64,000 nt of DNA from Rhabditoides inermis (taxonomy: Eukaryota > Nematoda > Chromadorea > Rhabditida > Rhabditidae): assembly GCA_963966185.1 (NCBI GenBank), contig CAWZYM010000225.1, positions 69,501 to 133,500 of the forward strand. Reading direction: 5' to 3'. Under the pieces are notes generated by a model, which was not told the origin of the DNA, did not search any database, and saw nothing but the letters and a program-made list of their open reading frames with translations. The position numbers and the translations under genes were made by a program. Shown in pieces: positions 45,927 to 59,152 of the stretch (positions within the stretch are counted from its first letter, which is position 1; each line of letters starts with the position of its first letter).

Positions 45927-47320
45927 ATGGCGGACGACGATCGGCAGTCGATGCCGGAACGAATCCGACATCGACAGTGGATGCTCATGGATCGGCGGGT
46001 GCGTTGTTTCCTTTTTTGTTTGTTTGTTTACTTGGTCGCGTTTACTATGCTGAGTGCGTCGATTCACTCACTATCACGTGGGGCGGAAATTGAGAGGGAG
46101 TTCTTTGTGAGAGAGAGAGGAAATCGGCAATGATTGAAGAGAGAGGGGGGAGTCTGTATTGCGGAACTGTGTCGTCTTTTATCGTGTCGCTTGACGAATT
46201 GTCGGACTCGTCTACTGCATATAGTCGTATTCGCTACTGTCTTCTGTCGATGACCTTCTCTATTGACTGACCAGGAGACCGGAATCACGCAGATCCACTG
46301 AGTGATTGTGGCAGCTTACTCTGACGTCAGGGTTGCTCATACTCAGACAACCATTGATACGCTCGCGGACACTGTGCTGCCATGTACAAGGAGCGCATCA
46401 CTTCGCAACTGTGCGACCGCATCACATCCGCGTCGTTCCGCGCCAAGCTGCAGTGGCGACGCGCCAGCAATGCCATATTGAGGGACGACTTTGAACGAGT
46501 ACGCCAGACATATTAAAAATAAATATACAACTTCGTATGGACGATGGTTGAGTGTAGAATTGTAGATCTGTGAGTTCAGAGTTGTGGAAAATGGATCCAT
46601 CAAGCAGTCACGTACGTCGTTTCAGAAGCAGTCGCAGCCGAAGCAGCTGGACGACGAGAGTGTGTCCAGCACGCAGACCACGCCCAGGAGGGACAGGTGG
46701 GCGGTCTGTTTCGAACAACTGTACGATCGCTAATGGAACATTTCTCGCGTGTTGTACTGTTGACATGTCGATTGTCGGGTGGTCAGTGGACATGTCATCT
46801 TCTCCTAGATAGCAGGCAGAAAGCTGTGTGTCCATTAAGATACCAAACAAATACCAGTCTAATTCAACTCATTAGATATACGTGTACGATTCATGAAGAT
46901 GTATAAAATCGGAAATCTGTCCAGTGGAAGTGGATTGAGCACAACAGCATGTCTAGGTATTTGCTCTGCACGGACCGGATAGTTGCACAGCGCGCCCCAC
47001 AGAGAGAGCGGCGCGCGCTCAGGCCGCTTCGCAAGTGAATGGGCGCGTAGCGATTTCAGTGAAGAAATTATCGCGCTCTAGCGCTTGCTGGTGATTCGCA
47101 GTGGAGCTGACGCGTCGCGTGCTTGCGGAGCGGTCTCTGATGGTGATGACATCTCGATTGTGTGTGGATGTGGAAGTTGTCGACAAACGCATTTGTCAAT
47201 ATTTCAATATGTCTTCAAGTGTCCCTTCTTGCAGTCTGTCCGCAGTGGAGGAGGGCCACCCGGAGGAGGAGATGGAGATGGCCGACATGTCACAGGCCAG
47301 CAGTGCCATGGTGGGTGGTA

Positions 47321-47384
<64 letters not shown>

Positions 47385-48501
47385 CTCTCTCTCTGACTCT
47401 CTGTCTCTCTGTCTCTCTCTGTCTCTTTTTCTCTGCCTCTCTCTCTCTCCCTCTCTCCCTCTCTCCTCTCTTTCATCTCTCTCTCTCTTTCTCTCTCTCT
47501 GTCTCTCTCTTTCTCTCTCCGACTCCCTGGGTGGTCATTTAACTCACATAATCGAATGTCTCCAGCCGACCCCGCGCGCCGTTCCACCCACCCCCTTCGT
47601 CACCCGGCCCAGCGACGCCAGCATCCGGATAGATGTGTGTTCTGTGCTTTGAACTTCCTGATTGTGTGTATTGTGCTTTGAGGTGGAGAACGAGCTGGGC
47701 GCAGCGACTGGGGACGACTCGGAGAAGTGGGGATCGATCGATGATGGCTAATCGATATGTGTTGTAGTGTGACGCCGCGCTCGAATTCGCTTCCACAGGC
47801 GCGCCTCGCTGTCTCGGATCCGGAGAGGATGCCGTCATCTTCGAGGTTTAGTATTTTGCATATGAATTGTAAGAAAGAATATCATCGTGTCATAGTCTAC
47901 CTTCCGCAGAGAACGTTTTTTTGTGAAGTGATTCCTGTAGCTTTACCTTTGTATACAAACTATAACTAAAACTTATATACTTAATTATATTCATTCAGGT
48001 CGAGTCTGTCGGTGGATGACGATATGCGCTCGCAGATCAGCTTCGCTGTCCGGGAGAGACTCGTGGCGATGCGGAGGGATGTGAGTTGGGTCCCGACGCG
48101 AATACATTGACAGACCGTATTGCTAACCCGGGTGCTGTGGGGGACTGCCGGATAGCAAAGGAACGATGAATCTATAGCTGAAGTGAAGGCTGTGCATGAC
48201 AATACATGTAAGAGACACAAGGACATTGACTACGTGGTTCCTATTCAAATCAACGCTATTTGAAACGAAATCACTCATAACATTGGAACTTGAAACCGCA
48301 GATGTTACATGGTCGTAGGTATTTGGCGCAAGAACCCACACGAGGCCACATTGCAGCTACGTCGGCGCACCTCGGCGGCGATGGAGTCTATGATGCGGGA
48401 GCAGACCGAGGAGGGCACCAGCCAGATCAGCGGAGGGCCGGAGGAACAACACAGACCCAGTCTCATGAGCCTCATCGGACTGCAGGCGGGTGGCCACAGC
48501 T

Positions 48502-48595
<94 letters not shown>

Positions 48596-48821
48596 CTCTC
48601 TTCGTTTCCGAATACTCCCCGAAAAATGGAAGATGAAAAAGGAAAAGAGACGAGAAGGAGGCTTCAGAACGGTCGAGAGGACAAGACAAATAATCTTTCC
48701 CCCCCTCTCTCTCTCTCTCTCTCTCTCTTACGACTCTTTTTTGAATACTCACTCATCAAAGCGATAGAGTATCAGGGGTTTCGTCCAGAAGATCGTTCAA
48801 AAGGTCAAGACGATGAGTCTA

Positions 48822-48869
<48 letters not shown>

Positions 48870-49312
48870 TCTCTCTCTTTATCCTTTCCTAATACTCCCC
48901 GCAAATAGAAGATGGATAAGAGATGAGAGTTCTTCAGAAGAACGGTCAGGACGAGGAGTGTTCGGAGCCGCAGACGTTCTGCGGTAGAGTGCGCGCCGCG
49001 TGTACCGCCTCCAGCCTGCACCCCTTCGGAAAGCCATACATGATGTGGCTGTTCGTGGTGAGACGAGGCGTTGTGTTATGGGTTTTCCGCTCATCAGTTT
49101 TGTGTTTTCCGCTCATCATCATTAGCTCATTAATGTTTTTCAATGTCATTTTTAAAACTTTTCTGATAGTGAAAAAACAAGGAGTGGCAAGGAGACTGTG
49201 AAACACGTCTCTCCTGTTCAGGTCACCGGTGCTTTTCTCTACAACGCTTTCGGAATACCGCTGAGGAGTAGCTATCCCTATCAGGCACGTCTCTTCCTCT
49301 CTATAGAGAGAT

Positions 49313-49359
<47 letters not shown>

Positions 49360-50078
49360 GGAGAGAGAAGGGAGAGAGAGAGGAAAAGAGAGGGAGAGAG
49401 GGAGAGAGAGAGAGAGAGTAGCAACTCTTGCAGACGGACGACAACCTGATGTACTGGCTGATCGCTGACTACGTGTGCGACGTGGTGTACCTGCTGGACA
49501 TGGTACACTTCAAGCCGCGACTCGAGTTCATGCGCGGGGGAATAGCGGTGGTGGGTGGGAGAGAGTGAAGTTGCGGTCGGTCTCTTCAAAACAGAGAAAA
49601 TTTTCGAATCGTGCCCAGAACACCCTTTTTCGTTGAAGAGATTGACCACACCTTGAATGGTGAATCAAATGTGACAGATTTCCTGTAGACTGTAGATAGT
49701 ACACAGTTCGTTGCATCTGGCTACACCATTTTGCGAGCGCTCTAATACGCGTGCACGTATGTTCTGGAAACGTGATAGGTAATAGTGGACATACCTTTGA
49801 CTTTGCCAACGTGTAATTAGAAATTAGATAACACGTACACCTATCACCCATATTTTGCAGCAAAAGCGTTCGGAGCTGGTTCGCAACTACCTGATGTCGG
49901 TAGCCTTCAAACTCGACCTAATCAGCCTCCTGCCAACGGATTTCGGTGAGATTTTCTACGTCATCACCTAATTTGCGCATTTTACGCGCTCATAATTATC
50001 ATATCTCTCTAGCTCTAATGCTTCTTCCAACTCATCTACAAGATAGTACAATATTGCAGAAAGGTGCAATACTGCAAT

Positions 50079-50122
<44 letters not shown>

Positions 50123-51705
50123 TCTCTCGATAGGGTCGTGGTGTCGTGGTGTCGTGGTGTCATTTCCTAATTACCTGCTCCCAGGCTACCTGCTGACCGG
50201 CCCCGTGCCGTTCTGGCGCGCCAACCGGGTGCTCAAGCTCGAGTCGTTCTGGCATCTGTTCGACATGCTCGACAACGCCTTCAGCAACCCCTACCTCATT
50301 CGGTCAGTTGTTGTTGGAATATGCAGGCACATGCTTGATTGGTATCCACGGCATGGAAAGACAAAAATGGCGCCGCTGAAACGTATGTGTGAAACATATG
50401 TATAACATATAACATATGTTTGAAACAAAAACAATTGAAAAAAAGATCTGTGAAACAACAAGTATTCTCAGTCAGTAACTACTCTCAATTACAACCGTCG
50501 GGAGTTTGTTGTCTAAAATCAAACTATGAAACGTACACGATCTCTTTTCCAGAATAGATTGTATTTTTTTTTCCAGAATAGCGCGAACACTGTGCTACAT
50601 GATCTACATCATTCACTGCAACTCGTGCGTCTACTATCTACTTTCCGCATGGCAGGTGAGTGGGCGTGGTCTGAGTGGGCGGGGCCTCAAAGATGTTCAT
50701 TTCTTTCAGGCATTCGGCCAGATTGCCTACGAAATCAACGGCAAGTGGTACCTCAACAAGTGGGTCTACAACAATCAAGGTGAGCTTTTTCGTTAGATAT
50801 CGATTGATTATCGACTTTCAGGAAACGCGTACGTGCGGTGCTTCTACTTTACCGCCGCAGTGGCGACATCGACCGGAAACAACCCCGCGCCAACAAATGT
50901 GGGTGTATTGATCGATTATTGATTGATTATCGATTAATCGATTTTCAGGTGATTGAGTACATCTACATGACGTTCTCGTGGATGATGGGAGTGTTCGTGT
51001 TCGCGCTGCTGTTGGGTCAGGTGGGCGGAGATATCGATTTATCGATTTATCGATTGATTTCTTTTGAATTAGTATTTATCTATGTCATCATTGGTTATCA
51101 TAACAATACAAAAAATATCGAACAACAACAAATCAGACAGCCATTTTCATATCCGATCCAGATCCGTGGTAGACTATATCTCATAAATCTATTTCATGAA
51201 TATCTTCTGCCTTTTTTATATCCGCGATATCGTGTCGAACGCGAACAGGAACCGGGAGGAGTATCAGCGGAAGATGGACATGGCACTGGCAGAGTGCCAC
51301 AAGCTCAACCTCACAAAAGACCTCACAGAGAGGGTCAAGGTGAGGAGGGGGCACAAGTACATGTCACGTAAGTTAGAACGAGTGAACTGGGGTTTGAGGA
51401 AAAATCGTTTCAAATTACAACGTAAATGAACGTGCTAAAAAAGTGCAATAAACGTGCAACGTAAACGTGTTAATAAATATACTCACCCAATATACTATCC
51501 GCTTTACGTCTTCACGACGTAAAGTGATTTCGTACACAAACATGATGTAGTGATTTAAAACTGATAAATAAAATATATTTTTTTTCATTGATCACTTGTA
51601 CTTTTTTCATTTCAGGACTGGTTCGTGTACACGTGGGAGCAGCAGAAGACGCTCGATGAGAAGAAGCTCATCGAGAAACTGCCACTGAAACTGCAGGTAG
51701 ACAGA

Positions 51706-51741
<36 letters not shown>

Positions 51742-52982
51742 GAGAATGAGAGAGAAGGGGGGAGACAGATATGAAGCGATATTCATTCCAGACCGATCTT
51801 GCCTTGTCTGTCCACTACAACACACTCAGTAAGGTCAAACTCTTCCAGGTAATAAAAGTCCTCATATCTTTTGTTACATTTCCAAAAATGCAGGATGTCG
51901 ACCGGACTTTTCTTCGCGATCTCGTGTTGAAACTACGCCCCGTCATCTTTCTACCAGGTAACCATGAAACCATGACGTCATCTGATTGTCTATGACGTCA
52001 TTGATTAGGTGACATGATCTGCCAGAAGGGCGACGTCGGCAAGGAAATGTACATCATCAATCAGGGCGTCCTGCAGGTAACCAATATTGATTTATCGATT
52101 GCTTGAAATATCGATCGATTCAGGTGGTTGGTGGCGATCACAACGAGAAAGTGTTCGTGGAGATGGGACAGGGCAAGGTATTCGGAGAGATCAGGTGGGT
52201 ACTGTATACTGTAATACTATAACCAAACCAGTTACGGTAAAAAATAAAATAATTTTTAGTTTGATGGGAATCGACGGCAACAATCGACGCACGGCTTCTA
52301 TTCGATCAAAGGGATACAGTACCCTGTTCGTTCTCGCAAAGGTACCGTACTAGTGATAATTCTTCTTACCGTATATCTAGGACGACCTCAACGATGTGAT
52401 CCGATACTACCCACAGGCACAAGCGATGCTCAAGAAAACCGCAGCGTAAGTCATTATTTGGATGTTCACATCGAAGAGATCGGGTAAAGGTGAAGGTAAA
52501 GCTTGCCCCTGATTAGAGTACTCGGCCGTGGTTGACACACATTGAAGAGGCATAACCGAGTTACTAGAATTCAGAATTTAAAAAAATATAGTTTTTATTG
52601 CAGGAGATAGTTGGGGCCTCTGTGCATTTGACTACAGAAATGAAGATACTCATTTTCCGTGCGGGACCACACACCGGGCAGTCGGTGAAAATGATCTCGC
52701 AGGCTGCAATTTTGAAAGTGCATGCTCATTTCTGGACGCAATTGGAGGGGTACGAGATCATTGTCACTGTTTGCCCGGTGCGTGGTCCCGCACGAAAAAT
52801 GAGTATCTTCCTTTCTGTAGTCAAATGTACAATGCCCCCAACTATATCCCTGAAGAAAACTATAACACTACACGTTTCTTCAGTCAAATTCTGGCGGGCG
52901 ATAAGAAGAAGGAGGAAGTTGTGGAGGAGAAAGAGGAGATGCACGCTGTCATGCTATCCGACACACCCAAGATGCTGCATGT

Positions 52983-53052
<70 letters not shown>

Positions 53053-53110
53053 GAGAAAGAGAGAGAGAGGGAGAAGGAGAGAGAGAGAGAGGAAGAGAGA
53101 GAGAGGGAGA

Positions 53111-53155
<45 letters not shown>

Positions 53156-53841
53156 GAGAGAGAGGGGGGAGAGAGAGATCCACTTATAGATCGTAGCACA
53201 AGTACTCGCGCCGGACGCCAAGACGACGATCGAGCTGAAGAGGAAGCTGGGTGAGTTTTACAACGAGGTCATACTCGATTGTGTATCAAAAACCGCTATA
53301 TGATACAAAAAGATAATCTCTGAGGATCTTTCTGGGGATGGGGCACGTTCTGAGATCTTTCTGAGCGTCTTTTGCCAACAAAAGTCGAGTCTGACTAAGT
53401 GAAAACTTGACAACCATCTTCTTCTGTTTTGCAGAGAAGGAGCAGCGCCGACGCGGCTCCATGTACCGCTGGTCGACTATCAAAGACGACACGAGCGAGA
53501 GCGAGTTCAGCCTGTCCGACACGGATCATGGTAAGTATTACTACATTACTTATTCAGATATCAGAATATTTATCAGAATATTTATCTCGAATCCAGTAGC
53601 ACACGGTAATGTAAATTACAGTAAGGCTACGGTAAAGTACAGTAATACAACGCCTACTGCGAGTCCCATACTATTTACTTATTACTATGTATAATACTTT
53701 ACTACATTGCTACTTGTTGCTGATCCAGACGCCGATGTGTGTTCGGAGAGTGAGTGGGAGACGGCCGAGGCGGGTCCATCTATGGACATGGACCAGTCGG
53801 GGGAGGTTCCCGAGGAGAGCGAGAAGGACAAGAATGTGTAG
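45927..53841 (+). CDS. tax-2: Cyclic nucleotide-gated channel beta subunit, TAX-2-like
   Basis: A long hydrophilic N-terminus (to ~48490) precedes the channel core. S1 lies around [10 protein letters not shown] and [11 protein letters not shown], then [55 protein letters not shown], and the pore exon with [16 protein letters not shown] (~50850-50898), the beta-type filter without the CNGA glutamate. S6 is [21 protein letters not shown]. The C-linker (51220-51365) and cyclic nucleotide domain follow: [31 protein letters not shown] and [13 protein letters not shown], with the phosphate-binding Glu and Arg. TAX-2 pairs with TAX-4 in sensory cilia for smell, taste and temperature. One intron uses a GC donor (49289), and one ends in AT rather than AG (51218-51219). 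It ends EKDKNV. Assignment is strong by family resemblance. Confidence 0.9.
47323..47520 (+). repeat. Long (CT)n intron tract
   Basis: Nearly pure pyrimidine intron between the exons ending SQASSAM and starting PTPRAVPP of the TAX-2-like gene. Confidence 0.85.
52592..52862. mobile_element. Foldback element in an intron of the TAX-2-like gene
   Basis: Two ~95-bp arms are inverted copies: the left reads GATAGTTGGGG ... ACTACAGAAATGAAGATACT and the right is its complement with about ten mismatches. The ~45-base centre is unique (TTTTGAAAGTGCATGCTCA). It ends next to the 3' splice site TTTCTTCAG used by the following exon. Unrelated in sequence to the GA-loop foldback family. Confidence 0.8.
52983..53178 (+). 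repeat. (GA)n intron tract
   Basis: Purine-only intron directly after the exon ending SDTPKMLH; the donor GTGAGGGAGAG merges into the repeat. Confidence 0.85.
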
Positions 53842-54206
53842 TTCGAATTCGAAAACAATGTACTGAACAAGTTGTTGAGATATGCGTTCATCGATATTTT
53901 ATGCCGTTTCCGAATTCGAGAAAACCTAAAAAGACAAGAATTTATAGATTGTTCGTAAACGGTGTACAAATTAAACCACATGAGTTCTGCATGAACCGAG
54001 CAATATTTCTCAAATTTTGTTTTTTTCATGATTTGCGGTGTTTTTTTTTTGCGTGCACAATGATAAATATTTTCTCGTGAGTGTTTGCGTGAATCACTTT
54101 CACTATTCATGAAACATCCCATTCATTCTTGCTCCATTTTTGCGAGCGAGAAGAGAAAGGAGAGAGAGAAGAGAGAGAGAGAGAGAAAGGAGAGAGAGAG
54201 AGAGAA

Positions 54207-54243
<37 letters not shown>

Positions 54244-54570
54244 AACTTCCCCGGTATCCCAGTTCAGGCGTACTGCTGCTTTGATGATGATGATATCCAT
54301 GAATCTTCCCTATCCCACCCGTATCCTTTCCCTGTAATGTTTCCAGCTGTCTCACCTACTTTTCTCCGCTCCTTCCACCCACAAATTTGGGGCAGCACTT
54401 CGAACGCTGAACGCACTACGTAGTGTACAGCGAGATTCCAATCTGGTCAATGCCACTCGTCCCTCTCACTTTCTTTCGGGGGTTGTGCATTTGTGTAGTG
54501 TCAAATCCTCGTGTGTCGCTCTTACATATCGTCTCGTACATCAGTCAGCTTGTCTGTATAAGGCAATAAG
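53842..54570. other. Spacer with GA tract
   Basis: No gene seen. It has a (GA)n tract at about 54150-54240. Confidence 0.45.
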
Positions 54571-55514
54571 ATGTTCCAGATGCGGCTAGTGCTCCTTCCC
54601 ATTCTGGCGGGTCTCTCTTATGCCGCTGTGACGAGACAGTCACCACAGCAGCCAGCCACTCTCGCCCCCTCTCTACTCACCACACAGACTCATGAGGTGC
54701 ACAGCGCACATGAGCTTTCGTCTTATCTCTATCATTCTATCTTTTCACACCTGTCTCACCTGAGAATTTTATTATAATATGCGTAATCTATAGTAACATT
54801 CGTTTTTCCAGGGCGCCGCGTGCCAATGTCCGCCTCCTCCACAATGTCCCGTGCTGATGTGCCCGGAGGTGAAAGGTACGGTGGTGCATGCTTTCGCGGC
54901 AGGACCCGGCTCCGTTTCAGTGCAGCCCTGTCCGCCGCCCAAGGTGAAGGTGATGCCGTGCACGAAGAGGTTCATCGTCGGCAGGGGCCAGGGCGCCAAG
55001 GTGCTGCGGCTGGGAGAGGAGAACATGGTGGGTGGTCTCTCGACGTGGATAGTCCAACGACGTGGGTGGTCCCACGACGTGGGTGGTCCTCATCTTTCTT
55101 ATCTCTTGTGAAGGGTTTTTTTTTCAATCTGTATTGGATATCTGCTGAATGGATGTTTAGCAGTGTGCCACCACTTTGATCATTTGCATTCTCGATTTCA
55201 GGAGCACAGCGCTATTCGCAAGAAGCACGTGTTCCAGCCGATGCGCGCGGTGAGTGCCTAATAAGTATAAATATCGATTTATTGATTACCATTACCATTA
55301 CCGATTAGGCGGGCGTGGCCTCCCTTCCGTCGCACCATCTGAAGAAGAAGAAGCTGCGACCTGTGGGAGGAGTGAAGAAGGTGAAGACGGAGCAGGAGAA
55401 GGAGAAGATCGTCGACAAGACCGTGAAGGCGATCGGAGACGCGCTCAAGGTAAACTCGGAATGATAAAGTACCAGAAAGTCCTCTCTCTCCCTCTCTCTT
55501 TCTTTCTCTCTTTC

Positions 55515-55555
<41 letters not shown>

Positions 55556-56217
55556 ACGATCAGAGACGCGTAGAGAGTACTAGAAAAGAGAGAGCCAGGT
55601 CCGCACTGGTGATCATTGATGAAAATCGATAATTCAATATCGATCGATTCAGGTGAAGGAGGACAAGACGACCGACGGAGTGCCGGCAGTGAAGCAGATC
55701 ATTGAGGAGGAGATGCTGGGAGAAGACGAGAAGGTTCGTCTCTCTCGTCTCTCTCTCTCTCACTGTCTCTCTCTCTCATCTCGTTCTCCCGCTCTTACAG
55801 CCCTCTTTATTATAATAGGTTGCCAATAGTCCAGTGCGTACTATTCTATTCGCAGGTCGCGAGGCCGAAGCCGCACCGCCGCCTGCGTCCCCACAAGAAG
55901 AATCGCAAGCAGTTCGGAGAGAGGACACTCGTACTGGACAGCGAGGATACTGTAAGTGCGGTACGGTAGATAGAGTGATGCATTACCAACAACTTCTATA
56001 GGATTTCTAAACGACGGTCAACGTCAGTCGTTGTGAATAGCGTTTTCAATTGGAAACATGATACAGTGACTTTCCAGCAGACTGTGCAGAAGCACGTGAA
56101 GCCGATCATCGCGGATCAGATGCCGGAGAGGACGACGCTGTCAGAGACACTCGAGACTACTACTCCAGGAGTCGTCCAGAAGATTCTGGAGGCATTGAAG
56201 ACTACCGAGGTTCGATG

Positions 56218-56253
<36 letters not shown>

Positions 56254-58339
56254 ACTGTTGTCTTTCAGACTGTCAACGCCACCACCGAGGCAACCACTGT
56301 CACCGCGGACAACAACGAGGTCACAGAGGCGACGACAGTGGCTGGGAACAGCACTGTGGAAGATAGCAAGGAAACAACCACCTCCACTGACAACACGACT
56401 ATCACCGCTGCCACTGCCACAGAAGCTGTCCAGACGTCCACCATCACTGCAAAGTCCACTTCTGCTCCTGATACCATGACTTCCGATTCCGGTTCCGACA
56501 ATTCCACGACTACCGAATCATCCACTACTGAAGTCACCGTCACTTCTGATGATGTCACCACATCTTCTGATGACATCACCACCACAACCGCGGAGGCGTC
56601 GACGATCGTTCTGGAGACCCTCCATGACGATCCTATTGAGGACATCACTGTGGTGAGTGATTGTTTAAATTCCAGTCAGATTCAGATCGACAAGTGTAGA
56701 GAGCTGACCGAAAATGCAGTAGAAGACAGATCGTGTGTCTGCGTACCGCTAGAATCATCAGAAACTCAACGTCATACCATATTCACCTCATGCATCTCCC
56801 TCCATTACACATGATCTCCCTCCATTACAACGCTCCGCACACATCGCACCCGTGGCCTAGTGGTTAGCGCGCGCGGGCGGGGCGCCGCGGGTCACGGGTT
56901 CGACTCCGGTCAGTGACGATTCGTGCAGGGGTCCTGAAACCGTGCAGGCAAGTGGGCCGGCGGCGCGTCGGCGAGTCCACCTCGCCGGGAGGCGGCAGAC
57001 TGGCGTGCTGGAAAGACAGCACACACCGAGACCAAACAATTTGCTGCGGCGGGAGATATCGCTCACTATTGCGCTAGCTATCTCTCACAATTAGATATTT
57101 GCTGTATCACTATTAGATAGTTGCAACCACCAAACAACCTTTCAGCACCACTCGAACGACGCATTCAACAAGGCGCAGGGGGTGCGACAGTTCACAGCCG
57201 ACAAGGATCTCACTGTGAGTTCCAGATACGATAATAATAAGCTTATTACCGTGTACATTTGGAGAAACAGCTCAATACAGCAAAATGAGCAATGGCAAAA
57301 TGAGCAAAATTAGCTTTAAAAAAATGAGCAAAATGAGCAATGCGATACTCATTGCAAAACGATAACACAGCCTTGTTTCAAATGTGAGTGAAACGTATGT
57401 ATGGTAGTATCGTCAAGACCGTACCGGCATATCGAGTTGTCATTCGTTCCAGTGGTCAGTGTAGTAGCATTGTCAAAACATTGTGATTGCCCCTTCTGCT
57501 TCCAGTCGTCCATTCCCGGCTTCGACTCTATCGTGGCTGATGTGAGTAAGCCGACCGCCGAGGGACAACCCGACGTCGTATTGCTCGAATTCGGACACAA
57601 GGTATGATCTCCAGTAGCGGCCAGTCTTATCAAACCACACCGGAAATGTATTGCGTATTATCACACCATCAACTGCTTCATAATATTACAGAAAATGATT
57701 GTTTCTTTGTAGAATGCGACTCCCGGCGTCGCCACGACTAGATTCCAGCCGGACAGTGAGTGGTCGAAAATGCAATACGCAAGCTGAGCTCATGAATGTG
57801 GAAACCCCTCGCGTTTTCAGTCAAGAGCAGCGGGTACGGCACGAACCCGGCGTTCTCGCCGGACAGCGTCGTCGTCGACAAGAACAAGTGCAACGACGAC
57901 ACCATGAAAAAGATACTCATCGAGGTCGGTCGCAATACATTTATAAAAGAATACCTATTTGCAGAGAGAAATTGTACACTGTAGAACTGTAGGTAAAACC
58001 ACAAGTTTCAAACTGTTCTTAGGTTATCGCTGATCGAGCGCGCACTCGCTTTCGTTTTTTTCTCATACAGTCTTCGCTAGAACGACCTTCCAAATTTTCT
58101 TTATTTTGCAGAACATGAAGCTGGACGACGCGATCGGTTCGAAGCGCGCCATCGCCGCCCATCTACTCGCGGACAAGATGCTCGACGTATCCGTCCTCTG
58201 CTCCGCCAGCGAGGTGGGCGGAGACACGGGGGGCGTGGCCTAACTGGGCGTGTCGTTGCAGGTGTCGTTCCGTCTGGTCGCCGCGCATTTCTGTCACGTG
58301 CAGGCAGGAAAGATCTCCTGCCTTGCGTTCAGCAACTAA
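54571..58339 (+). CDS. Secreted Thr/Ser-rich protein with C-terminal ground-like domain
   Basis: Starts MFQMRLVLLPILAGLSYAAV, a signal peptide. A Cys/Pro segment follows (ACQCPPPPQCPVLMCPEV; exon from ~54812), then basic stretches (HHLKKKKLRPVGG; RPKPHRRLRPHKKN) that could be protease-cleaved. One exon (56269-56653) is almost all Thr, Ser, Glu and Asp, mucin-like and a likely O-glycosylation zone. The C-terminus has KCNDDTMKKILIE, SKRAIAAHLLADK, VSVLCSASEVSF and AHFCHVQAGKISCLAFSN, matching the four-cysteine ground-like domain found in nematode hedgehog-related (Grd/Grl) proteins, which act outside the cell, often in cuticle-facing epithelia. AATAAA at ~58439 is a good poly(A) signal. A tRNA-like insertion lies in the intron after the Thr-rich exon. 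Confidence 0.8.
56845..57115 (+). mobile_element. tRNA-headed SINE-like insertion in an intron
   Basis: TGGCCTAGTGGTTAGCG (A box) and GGGTTCGACTCC (B box) are well kept within ~75 bases, but the acceptor halves do not pair. GC-rich sequence follows and ends near a pair of TTAGATA motifs. It lies in the intron after the Thr/Ser-rich exon. Probably a third tRNA-derived family in the window. Confidence 0.5.
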
Positions 58340-58898
58340 TAACCAATGCCTGTTTCTTCTCGTAATAACTGAGGTCGATCGACGCCTCACAAATCCGGTC
58401 GCTCAACCCTGTGATATAGTTCTTGTGTAAACCACTGTAATAAAAACATATTTATTGAACTCTGCAAGTTTATAAATTCTCTCTATAAACTGTATACAAA
58501 CAACTTGTGCGCGAGAAAAAGGACAGAAAAGGAAACGTGTAAATATAAAATTATAGCAATTCTTGGTGAATATTGAGTGGAAAATGCATGGGAGAGAGAG
58601 AGAAAGAATATCACAATTGGTGACTCGGGAGCTTATACGAAACACATTACACAAAAACAAACAAACACACCGAAATCAATAGAATACAACAACAAATCTC
58701 TCAGTGGCCAATCAATACAATCGATAATGTATACCTCTCGTGTTCGGTTCAGGCAAGAACAGCAATGGACAATGAGCGAGTGGGGGAGGGCGTGGCGTAA
58801 ACGGGCGGGAGAGATTTCGACGCGCGCGGGGTGATAATGTGAATCATGTGTAGGAAGAATCGAGGTGTGACGCAGCCTACACCATGCCTACAGTAAGT
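58340..58898. other. Convergent 3' ends
   Basis: Holds the 3' flanks of the ground-like gene (plus) and of soc-2 (minus). No other gene seen. Confidence 0.5.
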
Positions 58899-59057
58899 CT
58901 ACTGTGTGAGGCTGATGCCCCTATAAGGGCCCTGCATCTTGAGGTACTGTATGACCAGAGACGGACCGCCAGCTGTGATCTCTGGAGGAATCTGCGACAG
59001 CGGACAGTTCTCTGAAATAGCCACGTCACTATGTCTGTCACTTTGTCTGTCTGTCAC

Positions 59058-59152
<95 letters not shown>

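Noticed and set aside
53685..54122. 145-codon minus-strand open frame
   Set aside because: Lies antisense to the last exon of the TAX-2-like gene and its 3' flank; no domain or splice pattern supports it.
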